Of a stretch of 64,000 bases of DNA, positions 24,151 through 33,055 are shown in pieces (the first letter of the stretch is position 1; each line of letters starts with the position of its first letter). Position numbers and translations under genes: made by a program. The notes beneath the pieces were generated by a model, which was not told where the DNA came from, made no database searches, and saw nothing but the letters and a program-made list of their open reading frames with translations. This stretch comes from JAWKHR01 sp041394725 (GTDB lineage Bacteria > Acidobacteriota > Vicinamibacteria > Vicinamibacterales > SCN-69-37). Where the stretch lies: NCBI GenBank assembly GCA_041394725.1, contig JAWKHR010000014.1, positions 73,410 to 137,409 on the forward strand, written 5' to 3'.

Positions 24151-24428
24151 GCTGCTGCAACGGCCGTCGCCGGGCCGCGCGAACGGCCGGACAGCGGATC
24201 GGGTGGCCGCCGGTGCCGACGACGCCGACGCCGACGGCCCCCGAGACACCGGCGCTCGCCGCGCGCGCGCGTCTCCGATACGTGGGTGATCGCGCGATCG
24301 TCCTGCGCGGCGCGGGGTCGGGCCTCACCTACCTGGCCGATCCCGAGGCCGCGCCGTCGCTCGACGTCGATGCACGCGACGTGCGGGCGCTGCTCGCGAC
24401 CGGGCTGTTCGACGCGGCCGACGGCTGA
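24147..24428 (+). CDS. Small Cys-rich hypothetical protein
   Basis: This 93-aa protein begins MSCCNGRRRAARTAGQR, followed by a Pro/Thr linker (PPVPTTPTPTAPETP). A small beta-rich domain follows: ARLRYVGDRAIVLRGAGSGLTYLADPEAAPSLDVDARDVRALLATGLFDAADG. The second half looks like the small tail-associated domain of the type LRYLG-x-VRGP-TG-x-Y found beside DUF1360 genes in some bacteria; that memory-based link is weak. GGGAGGTG lies before the ATG, which overlaps the DUF1360 stop. It is convergent with the phosphatase gene, leaving 6 bases. Confidence 0.65.
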   Translation: MSCCNGRRRAARTAGQRIGWPPVPTTPTPTAPETPALAARARLRYVGDRAIVLRGAGSGLTYLADPEAAPSLDVDARDVRALLATGLFDAADG

Positions 24429-24434
24429 GGCGTC

Positions 24435-25373
24435 CTACCCCGTCATCCGGGCCAGCACGCGGTTCCGGAAGACGTGCCAGAGCGCGGGCCCCGGCGGCCC
24501 CTCGACGAACTCCGCCAGCAGGAACGTCACGTCGTCGTGCGCGAGGTGGTCGGCGTCGGCGTGCGCGTGGAGCGCCGCGAGCAGCCGGTCGGCCAGCGCG
24601 TCGGTCGTCCCGGTGGCCGGGTCCCGGGGTTCTTCCATGAGCAGCGCCTCGATGCCGTGCCGGTCGAAGGGCTCGTCCGCGGGCGAGGTGGTCTCGAGCA
24701 CGCCGTCGGTCACGAGCAGCATCCGATCGCCCGGCGAGACGTGGAACCGGTGGCGGTGATAGGTCGCATCGAAGCCGACGCCGAGCGGCAGGTCGATGAA
24801 CGCGGGCCGCGAGGCAGGCGGCGGCACGGGCAGGTGCAGCGGCGTCCACCGGCGGTCGCGCGATCGGTACAGCCAGCCATGCGGATGTCCCGCGTAGCTC
24901 ACGGTGAGCCGCCGTCGGGGCGGATAGTAGGTCGCCAGCACCGCCGTCGTCATCGCGCGAAGCGACTGGCGTTCCAGCCGGCGGTTGAACTGGCGGAGCA
25001 CCTTCCGCTCGTCCACGACGTCCACGCTTCGCCGGAGGTGCGCGTGAATCTCGCGCCCCATCGCCTCCACCGTCGATCCGTGACCGGCGACGTCGGCGAG
25101 ACAGACCCGGGCCATCAGGCCGGAGCCGCAGATCGACAGGTAGTGGATGTCGCCGCCGCCGGCGCCCTCGCACGGCCGCGAGTACAGCACGCCGCGCATG
25201 CCGGGCAGTTCGACCCGGCCGTGCACGATGCCGTTGCCGCCGCGCACCTCGCCGCAGGCAAACCCGGCAAGCATCCGGCGCTCACTCGCCGGCGTCGCCG
25301 CCGGCTGCGGCGGCGCAGACCCCGGTTCGTCCGGCGGGGCCGGGCCGGGCGTGTGACCTTCCGGGGACGCCAT
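24435..25373 (-). CDS. SpoIIE/PP2C-type serine/threonine phosphatase
   Basis: This 312-aa cytoplasmic phosphatase belongs to the SpoIIE/RsbU type. The catalytic domain runs from about residue 45. DIHYLSICGSGLMARVCLADVAGHGSTVEAMGREIHAHLR supplies the metal-binding Asp and the Gly-His-Gly. LATYYPPRRRLTVSYAGHPHGWLYR is the typical AGHP, PGDRMLLVTDGVLETT gives the later Asp, and the last metal ligand is in HAHADADHLAHDDVTFLLAEF. There is no sensor domain and the first 33 residues are Pro/Ala-rich. Members usually dephosphorylate anti-anti-sigma factors in partner-switching. No STAS or RsbW partner is adjacent, so its target lies elsewhere. Confidence 0.9.
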   Translation of the reverse strand: MASPEGHTPGPAPPDEPGSAPPQPAATPASERRMLAGFACGEVRGGNGIVHGRVELPGMRGVLYSRPCEGAGGGDIHYLSICGSGLMARVCLADVAGHGSTVEAMGREIHAHLRRSVDVVDERKVLRQFNRRLERQSLRAMTTAVLATYYPPRRRLTVSYAGHPHGWLYRSRDRRWTPLHLPVPPPASRPAFIDLPLGVGFDATYHRHRFHVSPGDRMLLVTDGVLETTSPADEPFDRHGIEALLMEEPRDPATGTTDALADRLLAALHAHADADHLAHDDVTFLLAEFVEGPPGPALWHVFRNRVLARMTG

Positions 25374-25428
25374 GTCTGACGATACCCCAGCGACGCGCGC
25401 GCCGCCGGACGGCGGTTCCGGCCGGGGC

Positions 25429-25440
25429 TAAGATACGCGC
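25429..25440 (+). promoter_or_regulatory. -10 box six bases before ATG (leaderless start)
   Basis: TAAGAT (25429-25434) is followed by six bases and then the ATG at 25441. No Shine-Dalgarno sequence fits between. The same TAnnnT-N6-ATG layout occurs before the ATGs at 57731 and 59881. Confidence 0.5.
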
Positions 25441-28400
25441 ATGCCGGCCCGATGGCGCGCGCTGCTGCCCCTGGTCGCCGCCTGTCTCGCGGCGGCCGCG
25501 TTCCAGGCGCCGTCCACCGCCCGCGCGACCACCGGCCAGGCGGCGTCGCCCGCCCGCGCCGCGCGAATCACCGAGGACGTCCGCACGATCGCGACCTATC
25601 CGTTCTCGGAACCCAGCCCGATCCCGATCCTCACGCGCGACACGCGCCTCTATCCGTACCACGCGTTCGAGGGCTACGCGCACGAGGCCACGCCGCGACC
25701 CTGGAAGGTCGTGCATCTCGAGAACGAGCTGATCGAGGTCTTCGTGCTGCCCGAGGTCGGGGGCAAGGTCTGGGGCGCACGCGTCAAGCGGAACGGCCAC
25801 GAGTTCATCTACCGCAACGAGGTCCTCAAGTTCCGCAACATCGCGCTGCGCGGGCCGTGGACGTCGGGCGGCATCGAGTTCAACTTCGGCGTCATCGGAC
25901 ATGCGCCATCCACCGCCACGCCGGTGGACTACGTGCTGCGCACGAACGCCGACGGCAGCGTCAGCTGCATCGTCGGCGCGATGGATTTGCCGTCGCGCAC
26001 GGACTGGCGCGTGGAGATCCGCCTGCCCGCCGACTCGGCGGCGTTCGAGACGCGCGTGCTGTGGCAGAACACGACGCCGCTCGAGCAGCCCTACTACAAC
26101 TGGATGACCGCGGCGGCAAGCGCGACCGACGATCTCGAGATGAGCCTGCCCGGCCGCGCCTACCTGCAGCACTCGGGCGCGCCGGAGGCCTGGCCGGTGG
26201 ACGCGGCGGGCCGGTACCTGCCGGCGTACGCGAACAACGCGTTCGGCCCGAACAAGTCGTACCACGTGGTCGGCGAGCGCCACGACTTCTTCGGCGGCTA
26301 CCACCAGGACGCGGGCTGGGGCTTCGGGCACTGGGCGCCGTACGAGGACATGCCCGGGCAGAAGCTCTGGGTGTGGGCGTTGTCGCGCGCCGGCGGCATC
26401 TGGGAGGATCTGCTGACCGACACCGACGGCCAGTACGTCGAGTGGCAGGCCGGCCGGCTGTTCGTGCAGTACTCGCCGGGCGCCGACGTGAACCCCATCA
26501 CGCAGGCGGCGTTCGATCCGCTGGCAACCGATCGGTGGGCCGAGACGTGGTTCCCGGTCGAGGGCATCGGCGGCCTCACGGCTGCCTCGTCGCGTGGTGC
26601 GATGGCGGTGCGCGAGGTCGGCCGCCAGCTGGAGATTGGCGTGAACGCCTTCAGGCCGGCGACGGACCGCCTCCGGGTCTGGTCCGGCGACACGCTCGTC
26701 CTCGATCGGAACGTGTCGATGCAGCCGCTCGAGCCGTTCGGCGTGGCCGTCGATCACGATCCAGGATCGGCCTGGCGCGTCGAGCTGCCGGCGCTCGGCC
26801 TGCGGCAGTCGTCCGACCGGAGCGACCTGGCAATCGCGCGGCCGTTCGACACGGATCCCACCGCTCGCGCCTCCATCCCGGCCGAGGACCGCGAGGTCTT
26901 CGAGGCGCGCGAGCTGATCAAGGCCCGGCGCTACGAAGCGGCTCGGCCGCGACTGGAGGCCGTGCTGGCGTCGCGACCGTGGCACCGCGGCGCCCGGCTC
27001 GCGATGGCGGATCTGGAGCTGCGGCGCGGCCGCTACGGCGCCGGTCTCGATCACGTCCGCCGCGTGTTGCAGCTCGACGCCTACGACGCCGACGCGAACT
27101 TCCTTGCCGGCACCCTCTACCGCGCGCTCGGTCGCGACGCCGACGCGCGCGATGCCTTCGGCTGGGCTGCACGATCGATGACGTACCGATCGGCGGCCAA
27201 CGTCTGCCTGGCCGAGCTTGCGGTGTCCCGCGGGGATCTGGACGCCGCGGAGCGCTACGCCCGCGCCGCCCTCGACTTCAACCAGGCGAGCCTGCCGGCG
27301 CGGGAGGTCCTCGCCATCGTCGGCCGCGCCTCCGGCCGGCGCGCGCTGGCGGACGAGGCGGCCACGGCTCTGCTCGACCTCGACCCCCTGCACCACTTCG
27401 TCCGGGCCGAGGCGTGGCTCGCGACGCCGGACGCCGCCGCCGCCGACCGGCTCTTCGACGGGCTGCGCGGCGAGTACCCGGACCAGACCATGCTCGAGCT
27501 CGCCATCGGCTACGCGAACCGCGGCCGGAAGGACGACGCGGTGGCGCTCCTCTCGCTGGCCGGGCAGCGCCTGCACAATCCGCTGTTCGCCGCGTGGCGT
27601 GCGTGGCTGACCGACAATCCGTCGGCGCTCGCCGGCGCGGCCAGTGACGTCGCCTTCGTGTTTCCCTTCCGCGCCGAGACGCTGCCGGTGCTCACCTGGG
27701 CGGCCGGCCACGACGATCGCTGGACGTGGCGGTACCTGCTGGCGCTGAACCTCTGGGCCCGCGATCGTGCCGACGAAGCGCTCGACGACCTGCTCTCGCT
27801 CGGCGACTCGCCGGACTTCGCGCCGCTCTACGTCGCGCGGTCGTTCCTCGCCGAGCAGGCGTCGCGCGGCAACCCGGAGACCGACCTGCGGCGCGCCGAA
27901 GAGCTCGCCGGCGACGACCGCGTGCTGCGGATCCCGCTGATCCAGTACTACCAGCGGCACGGGCGATGGGCGGACGCGCTGGCGGCGTCGAATCGCGCGC
28001 GGCAGCGCGTGCCCGGCGACTTCAACCTCGACCTGCTGCACGCGCGATCGCTCGTGAACCTCGGCCGCGCGGCCGACGCCGTCGCGATCCTGGACGCCGT
28101 GCAGGTGCTGCCGTCGGAGAACGCGCGCGAGAGCCACCAGCTGTACGTGCAGGCGCACACGATGGCCGCGCTCGACGCGCTGGACGCGGGGAGGACGGCA
28201 GACGCGACCGCGCATCTCGACGCGGCGCTGGCATGGCCTGAATCGCTCGGCCAGGGCAGGCCCTACGACCCCGAGGAACGGCTCGTGCGCTACCTCCTGG
28301 GCGTCGCCGCCTCGCGCGACGGGAAGCCGGGCGAGGCCCGCGCGGCGTTCGAGGCCGTGGTGACCGCCACGCGTCCGGTCGGAGGTGGCATCTCGCCGCT

Positions 28401-28647
28401 GGACGCGCTGGCCGTGCCGGCGCTCGCCGCCCTCGGTCGTGGCGGCGAGATCGACGCGATGTTGGCGACGCCCGCGGCCGCCCCAGGCGTGGACGCCGGT
28501 GTCGCCGCGCTCGTGGCCGCGCTCCGCGCCGCGTCGCCCGAGGCCGTCCGCACGGGTCTGCGTGGCGTGGCGGCCGCGCACCCGCGCCTGGCCGGTGATC
28601 TCGACGGGCGGCTGCTGATGCGCGCACTCGCGGCTGGCGCGCGCTGA
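25441..28647 (+). CDS. Secreted DUF5107 and TPR-repeat protein
   Basis: This exported 1068-aa protein has a signal peptide over residues 1-22 (LLPLVAACLAAAAFQ). The N-terminal half is a DUF5107 domain, a beta-sandwich related to galactose-mutarotase folds. Marks are TRDTRLYPYHAFEGYAHE, VHLENELIEVFVLPEVGGKVWGAR, NEVLKFRNIALRGPWTSGGIEFNFGVIGH and ETWFPVEGIGGLT. The C-terminal half (about 480-1060) is helical and built of TPR-like repeats (ARRYEAARPRLEAVLASRPWHRGARLAMADLELRRGR and similar). DUF5107-TPR proteins usually sit beside glycoside hydrolases, as here, and may bind or process carbohydrate; no enzymatic activity is established. Transcription may be leaderless. Confidence 0.85.
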   Translation: MPARWRALLPLVAACLAAAAFQAPSTARATTGQAASPARAARITEDVRTIATYPFSEPSPIPILTRDTRLYPYHAFEGYAHEATPRPWKVVHLENELIEVFVLPEVGGKVWGARVKRNGHEFIYRNEVLKFRNIALRGPWTSGGIEFNFGVIGHAPSTATPVDYVLRTNADGSVSCIVGAMDLPSRTDWRVEIRLPADSAAFETRVLWQNTTPLEQPYYNWMTAAASATDDLEMSLPGRAYLQHSGAPEAWPVDAAGRYLPAYANNAFGPNKSYHVVGERHDFFGGYHQDAGWGFGHWAPYEDMPGQKLWVWALSRAGGIWEDLLTDTDGQYVEWQAGRLFVQYSPGADVNPITQAAFDPLATDRWAETWFPVEGIGGLTAASSRGAMAVREVGRQLEIGVNAFRPATDRLRVWSGDTLVLDRNVSMQPLEPFGVAVDHDPGSAWRVELPALGLRQSSDRSDLAIARPFDTDPTARASIPAEDREVFEARELIKARRYEAARPRLEAVLASRPWHRGARLAMADLELRRGRYGAGLDHVRRVLQLDAYDADANFLAGTLYRALGRDADARDAFGWAARSMTYRSAANVCLAELAVSRGDLDAAERYARAALDFNQASLPAREVLAIVGRASGRRALADEAATALLDLDPLHHFVRAEAWLATPDAAAADRLFDGLRGEYPDQTMLELAIGYANRGRKDDAVALLSLAGQRLHNPLFAAWRAWLTDNPSALAGAASDVAFVFPFRAETLPVLTWAAGHDDRWTWRYLLALNLWARDRADEALDDLLSLGDSPDFAPLYVARSFLAEQASRGNPETDLRRAEELAGDDRVLRIPLIQYYQRHGRWADALAASNRARQRVPGDFNLDLLHARSLVNLGRAADAVAILDAVQVLPSENARESHQLYVQAHTMAALDALDAGRTADATAHLDAALAWPESLGQGRPYDPEERLVRYLLGVAASRDGKPGEARAAFEAVVTATRPVGGGISPLDALAVPALAALGRGGEIDAMLATPAAAPGVDAGVAALVAALRAASPEAVRTGLRGVAAAHPRLAGDLDGRLLMRALAAGAR

Positions 28648-28700
28648 ACCGCGCGCCTTGTCTCGTGCGGACCCGGGTGATAGGTTCCGCTGCGATCGCC

Positions 28701-31700
28701 ATGCCCACCCACACGTCCGCTGTCGTCGCGGCGCTCGCGGCGCTCGCCGTCGCGACGGCGTGTTCCCGCGAGCCCGTCATCGCCGATCTGCACCGGGCCC
28801 CCGTCATCCCGAACGTCATCGATGGCGTGGTCTTCGAGCCCGGCAACTGGGCGCCGCACCTCGCCGCGGGATCGAAGGGCCTGTCGTGGGGCAACCACCG
28901 GGCGGTCGTCGAGATCGAGGGCCCGGCGGCCGGCGCCGGGGCCGCGGGCACGGCGGCCGGCCGCGATGCCTCCGGCAACGTCGTCGTCACGATCCCCTGG
29001 CGCCGGCACGATCCCGATCCGGCGGCCAAGGCGATCGTCGTCGTGGATGCGGCGTCGGGAGAACCGGTGCCCAACGCGGTCGCGCTGCGCGTGGAGCCCG
29101 CGTCGGGTGACGTCGTCTTCCAGCCGAACCCTGGGTCGCGAACCTACCACGTCTATTACATGCCGTGGGAATCCACCGGCGGCAACTACCCGAAGGTCAC
29201 CTACCCGCGCACGGTCATCGAGCCCGACGCGCGCTGGGCCGCGGCCGCGCGCGGCCAGGCGATCGACGCCCTGCCCCGCGCGCGCACCACGCGCATCGAG
29301 TCGGTGGACGCCTTCCACGCCTTCTTCCCGATGGAGGTCATCGCCACATCCGACGAGACCGCGCGGTTCATGCAGGGCGCGCCTGGCGGCTGGCGGGTGA
29401 TGCCGGAGCACCGGGACTACTCGATCCGGATGCGCCACTTCATCCCGAAGGTATGGGCGGATCGCGGCGCCACGGACCAGTTCGCCAGCGAGGTCCTGCG
29501 CGACGAATACTTCACGTTCCAGGTCGGAGTCGTGGCCGGCGATCGGCCGCTCGCCGACGTACAGGTCTCCTTCGACGGGTTCCCGGCGGCGTGGCGCGAT
29601 TCGCTGACCTGCTTCAACTGCGGCGGCATCGACGAGACCGGCCGTGCCTTCACGAAGCGGATCGACGTGCCGGCGCGCGAGATCCAGCCAATCTGGATCG
29701 GCCTGCAGGTGCCCGCCGGCCAGCGGCCGGGCACCGTCACCGGCGACGTCACGGTCTCGTCGGGCGGCACCCGCCAGACCGTGCACGTGTCGCTCGACGT
29801 GGACGACGCGGAGGCGCGCAATCACGGGTTCGACGAGCCGGAGCTGATGAGCCGCCTGGCGTGGCTGAACTCCACGGCCGGGTCGGACCCCGACTTCGTC
29901 ATCGCGCCCTACACGCCGATTGGCGTGAACGGCCACGAACTCTCGATCCTCGGCCGGACGATCGTGCTCGGCGCCTCGGGCCTGCCGGAGCGCATCCTCA
30001 GCTACTTCACGCCCACGCTGACGTCGCTGGCCGACGTGCCGAAGCCGGTGCTCGCGCGGCCGGTCGCGCTCGACGTCATCGTCGGCGGCGCGCCCGAGGC
30101 GTTCACGCCGGCCGGCTTCGCGGTGCGTCAGGAGGCCCGCGGCCGCGTGTCCTGGACGGCCGAGAGCCGATCGCCGCGCGCCCGGATGTCGGTGGACGGC
30201 GCGCTCGAGTACGACGGCATGCTCGAGTACCGGATCGCGCTCGAGGCGCTCGCCGACCTCGATCTCGACGACGTGGTGCTGCCCGTGTCGTTCGTCCCGG
30301 ACGCGGCGCGCTACATGCTCGGGCTCGGCCGGGCGGGCGGCCTGCGTCCCGCGTCGATCGACTGGACCTGGGACGTGAAGCACCACCAGGAGGGCGTCTG
30401 GCTCGGCGGCATCGACCGCGGGCTGCAGTACGTGCTGCGCGACGACAACTACGAGCGGCCGCTCAACACGAACTTCTACCAGGACAAGCCGCTCAACCTG
30501 CCGCCATCGTGGTTCAACGACGGCCGCGGCGGCATCCGGATCCGCACCGCGCCGGACGCCGTCACCGCGACCAACTACTCCGGCCGGCGCCACGTGGCGG
30601 CGGGCACGACGCTGCACTTCAACGTCCGCTTCCTCGTCACGCCGTTCAAGACGATCGACACGCGGACGCACTTCAACACGCGGTTCGTCCACAAGTACGT
30701 GCCCGTGGACGAGGTGAAGGCCGCGGGCGGCACCGTGGTCAACATCCATCACGCGAACGAGATCAACCCGTACATCAACTACCCGTTCTTCAACCTCGAC
30801 GCGCAGACGGCCTACATCGAGGAAGCCCACGCGAAGGGCGTGAAGGTGAAGCTGTACGACACGATCCGGGAGCTGACCTACCACGCCCACGAGCTGTTCG
30901 CGCTCCGGAGCCTCGGCGACGAGATCCTCAACGACGGCGAGGGCGGCGGCCATTCCTGGATGCAGGAGCACCTCGAGGACCACTACCACTCCGCCTGGCA
31001 CGCCTGGCGCGTGGACGACGCGGCGATGCTCGACAAGGGGACCTCGCGCTGGACCAACTACTACATCGAGGGGCTGGCCTGGCTGGCCGAGCACCAGCAC
31101 ATCGACGGCCTGTACCTCGACGACATCGCGTTCAGCCGCGAGACCGTCAAGCGCATGATCTCGGTGCTCCACGCACACCGGGACGAGGTCGTCATCGACC
31201 TGCACTCGGCGAACCAGTTCAACCCGCGTGACGGCTTCATCAACAGCGCCATGCTCTACATGGAGCACTTTCCGTACATGTCGCGGCTGTGGTTCGGCGA
31301 GTACTTCGACTACGGCCAGCCGCCCGACTACTGGATGACCGAGGTCTCGGGCCTGCCGTTCGGCCTGATGGGCGAGATGCTGCAGGGCGGCGGGCACCCG
31401 TATCGCGGCCTGGTCTACGGCATGACGTCACGCGTCTACGGCGACACGGACCCGCGGCCGGTGTGGAAGATGATGAACGACTTCGGCATCGCCGACAGCC
31501 GCATGCTGGGGTACTGGCTCGATGCGGCGCCGGTGCGGACGGGCCACGCGCGGATTCTCGCGACGACCTATGTGCGGCCGGACGGCGTGCTGGTGGCGCT
31601 CGGGTCGTGGTCGGACCGCGACGAGCGGGTCGCCCTCGACCTGGACCTGGCGGCGCTCGGCCTGTCGGGTCCGCTGCGTGTCTGGGCGCCCGCGGTGGAG

Positions 31701-31805
31701 GGCCTGCAGGCCGCCGCCGAGATCGACCCGTCGGCCGTCGTCGTGCCGGCGAATCAGGGCCTGTTTCTGCGGATCGCGAGGCGGGCCGCGTCCGGGACGC
31801 GCTGA
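28701..31805 (+). CDS. Lipoprotein resembling DUF6067 glycoside hydrolases
   Basis: This protein of 1034 aa has a lipoprotein signal (AALAALAVATAC|S) when started at ATG 28701. The in-frame GTG 28665 would spoil the signal. A beta-rich N-terminal half, with VYYMPWESTGGNYPKVTY, precedes a TIM-barrel-like half. That half contains GGTVVNIHHANEINPYINYPFF, AHAKGVKVKLYDTIRELTYHAHELFALRSLGDEIL and HIDGLYLDDIAFSRETVKRMISVL. These fit DUF6067-type, GH123-related domains; acidic residues near YLDD are candidate catalytic groups. A short beta domain closes the protein. It follows the DUF5107-TPR gene after 53 bases, suggesting joint carbohydrate processing at the cell surface. Its last 52 bases overlap the convergent heme-protein gene. 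Confidence 0.78.
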   Translation: MPTHTSAVVAALAALAVATACSREPVIADLHRAPVIPNVIDGVVFEPGNWAPHLAAGSKGLSWGNHRAVVEIEGPAAGAGAAGTAAGRDASGNVVVTIPWRRHDPDPAAKAIVVVDAASGEPVPNAVALRVEPASGDVVFQPNPGSRTYHVYYMPWESTGGNYPKVTYPRTVIEPDARWAAAARGQAIDALPRARTTRIESVDAFHAFFPMEVIATSDETARFMQGAPGGWRVMPEHRDYSIRMRHFIPKVWADRGATDQFASEVLRDEYFTFQVGVVAGDRPLADVQVSFDGFPAAWRDSLTCFNCGGIDETGRAFTKRIDVPAREIQPIWIGLQVPAGQRPGTVTGDVTVSSGGTRQTVHVSLDVDDAEARNHGFDEPELMSRLAWLNSTAGSDPDFVIAPYTPIGVNGHELSILGRTIVLGASGLPERILSYFTPTLTSLADVPKPVLARPVALDVIVGGAPEAFTPAGFAVRQEARGRVSWTAESRSPRARMSVDGALEYDGMLEYRIALEALADLDLDDVVLPVSFVPDAARYMLGLGRAGGLRPASIDWTWDVKHHQEGVWLGGIDRGLQYVLRDDNYERPLNTNFYQDKPLNLPPSWFNDGRGGIRIRTAPDAVTATNYSGRRHVAAGTTLHFNVRFLVTPFKTIDTRTHFNTRFVHKYVPVDEVKAAGGTVVNIHHANEINPYINYPFFNLDAQTAYIEEAHAKGVKVKLYDTIRELTYHAHELFALRSLGDEILNDGEGGGHSWMQEHLEDHYHSAWHAWRVDDAAMLDKGTSRWTNYYIEGLAWLAEHQHIDGLYLDDIAFSRETVKRMISVLHAHRDEVVIDLHSANQFNPRDGFINSAMLYMEHFPYMSRLWFGEYFDYGQPPDYWMTEVSGLPFGLMGEMLQGGGHPYRGLVYGMTSRVYGDTDPRPVWKMMNDFGIADSRMLGYWLDAAPVRTGHARILATTYVRPDGVLVALGSWSDRDERVALDLDLAALGLSGPLRVWAPAVEGLQAAAEIDPSAVVVPANQGLFLRIARRAASGTR

Positions 31806-33055
31806 TCGCGCGCCGCGAACCCGGGCTTCGTCGCCACGAGGATCTCGCGGATCGCCGTGCGATCGGCGGCCGTGAGCCCGGCGAAGTCCTCGCTCGTGTC
31901 CCGGCCGGTCAGCACGGCGTCGATCCCGTCGTAGACGCGGTCCCGCGCCTCGGCGGGCAGGGCGTCGAAGGCGGCCGAGTAGATCAGGAAGCTCAGCGGG
32001 TACCGGAACAGCCGGGTGTCGAGGTCGAGGTCGCGGAGCGACCGGCCGCGGTCGTCGCGCGGGCCGCGCGCGGCGAACTCGCGCGCGAAGGCGCTGGTGC
32101 CGCGGACCGGACCGGGCAGCGGCGCCTCGCGGGCGAAGAGCATCTCGCGGACCAGCCGGTCCACCGCGCCGCTCAGCCGCTGCGGCGTGCCGCCGACCTC
32201 GACCGCGGCTTCGTGCACCAGCGTGATCAGGTTGTGCACGCGCGTCTGGTGCGCGAGCACCAGCAGCGCGACGAGATCGCTGTGCGGCGTCAGGTAGCGG
32301 GTGACGTCGAAGCGGCCTTCGAGGGTCGTGACGTTGCCGTCGGCCGTCCGGTCGAACGACTCGACGTACGCGTCGTGCGGGCCCACCTCGTGACTGAGCC
32401 TGGTGGACTTCGTGTTGCCCGCGTGCCCGGGCGCGCCGTGGGTGCCGGTCACGTAGTAGCCGCCGAGCCGGCGGTCGAAGGGCGTGCGGTCGGTGACCGG
32501 CCCTTCCTGGAGCGGCGCGATCACGTAGCCCAGGCGGTCCGACACGACCGACAGCACCATCACGCCGGGCACGCCCGCCGTGATCGACTTCGACTCGTGA
32601 CACATCAGGCAGGTCGTGCCCTGGCGCTCGAAGACCGGCCGCGCGCCGCCGTCCTGCGCGACCGTGTAGAAGCGCGCGCCCTCGTCCGGATCGATCGAGG
32701 CGATCTCGAGGAACGGGCTGTCCTGCACGGCGCCGATGTAGACGTCGTCGTTGAAGTAGAGGGCGCGCGGCGCCCACGGCCCGATGCGATCGGTCTGCAG
32801 GCTCGTGCGCGAGAAGACGAGGCCCTGCGACGAGACCGGGATGGCGAGCGCGTCGAGCAGGCCTTCCAGGTAGCCGTGCTCGCCGTGCGACGCGACGGTC
32901 ACCTCGCCGGCCCGGATGCGCGCGTCGAGCACGGCGACGGGATCGTCGGTGGCCGGCGAGGCCTGCCATGGCGCGGCGGCCGGCCTCGCCTGGCGCGACG
33001 CTCCCGCCACGACCAGCGCGGCCAGAGCGCAGGTCACGGCACCGGTGATCCGCAT
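31754..33055 (-). CDS. Exported protein with one c-type heme motif
   Basis: This periplasmic protein of 433 aa has a signal peptide (MRITGAVTCALAALVVAGASRQA). It has a single CXXCH (CLMCHES, near residue 190) for covalent heme c. Upstream are DDVYIGAVQDSPFLEIASIDPDEGARFYTVAQ and downstream RLSHEVGPHDAYVESFDRTADGNVTTLEGRFD and helical stretches. The large non-heme part matches no family that I can name, although similar long mono-heme proteins are common in Acidobacteria. ATG 33055 shares one base with the stop of the M1 peptidase gene, so the two are coupled. It overlaps the end of the convergent lipoprotein gene by 52 bases. Confidence 0.8.
   Translation of the reverse strand: MRITGAVTCALAALVVAGASRQARPAAAPWQASPATDDPVAVLDARIRAGEVTVASHGEHGYLEGLLDALAIPVSSQGLVFSRTSLQTDRIGPWAPRALYFNDDVYIGAVQDSPFLEIASIDPDEGARFYTVAQDGGARPVFERQGTTCLMCHESKSITAGVPGVMVLSVVSDRLGYVIAPLQEGPVTDRTPFDRRLGGYYVTGTHGAPGHAGNTKSTRLSHEVGPHDAYVESFDRTADGNVTTLEGRFDVTRYLTPHSDLVALLVLAHQTRVHNLITLVHEAAVEVGGTPQRLSGAVDRLVREMLFAREAPLPGPVRGTSAFAREFAARGPRDDRGRSLRDLDLDTRLFRYPLSFLIYSAAFDALPAEARDRVYDGIDAVLTGRDTSEDFAGLTAADRTAIREILVATKPGFAARDQRVPDAARLAIRRNRP

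Noticed and set aside
25282..28581. Minus-strand open frame of about 1100 codons opposite the DUF5107-TPR gene
   Set aside because: His/Arg/Val-rich composition without domains; it is the antisense shadow typical of GC-rich DNA.
28290..31397. Minus-strand open frame of about 1000 codons opposite the lipoprotein gene
   Set aside because: Val/Arg/His-rich, no domains; the opposite strand encodes a convincing lipoprotein.
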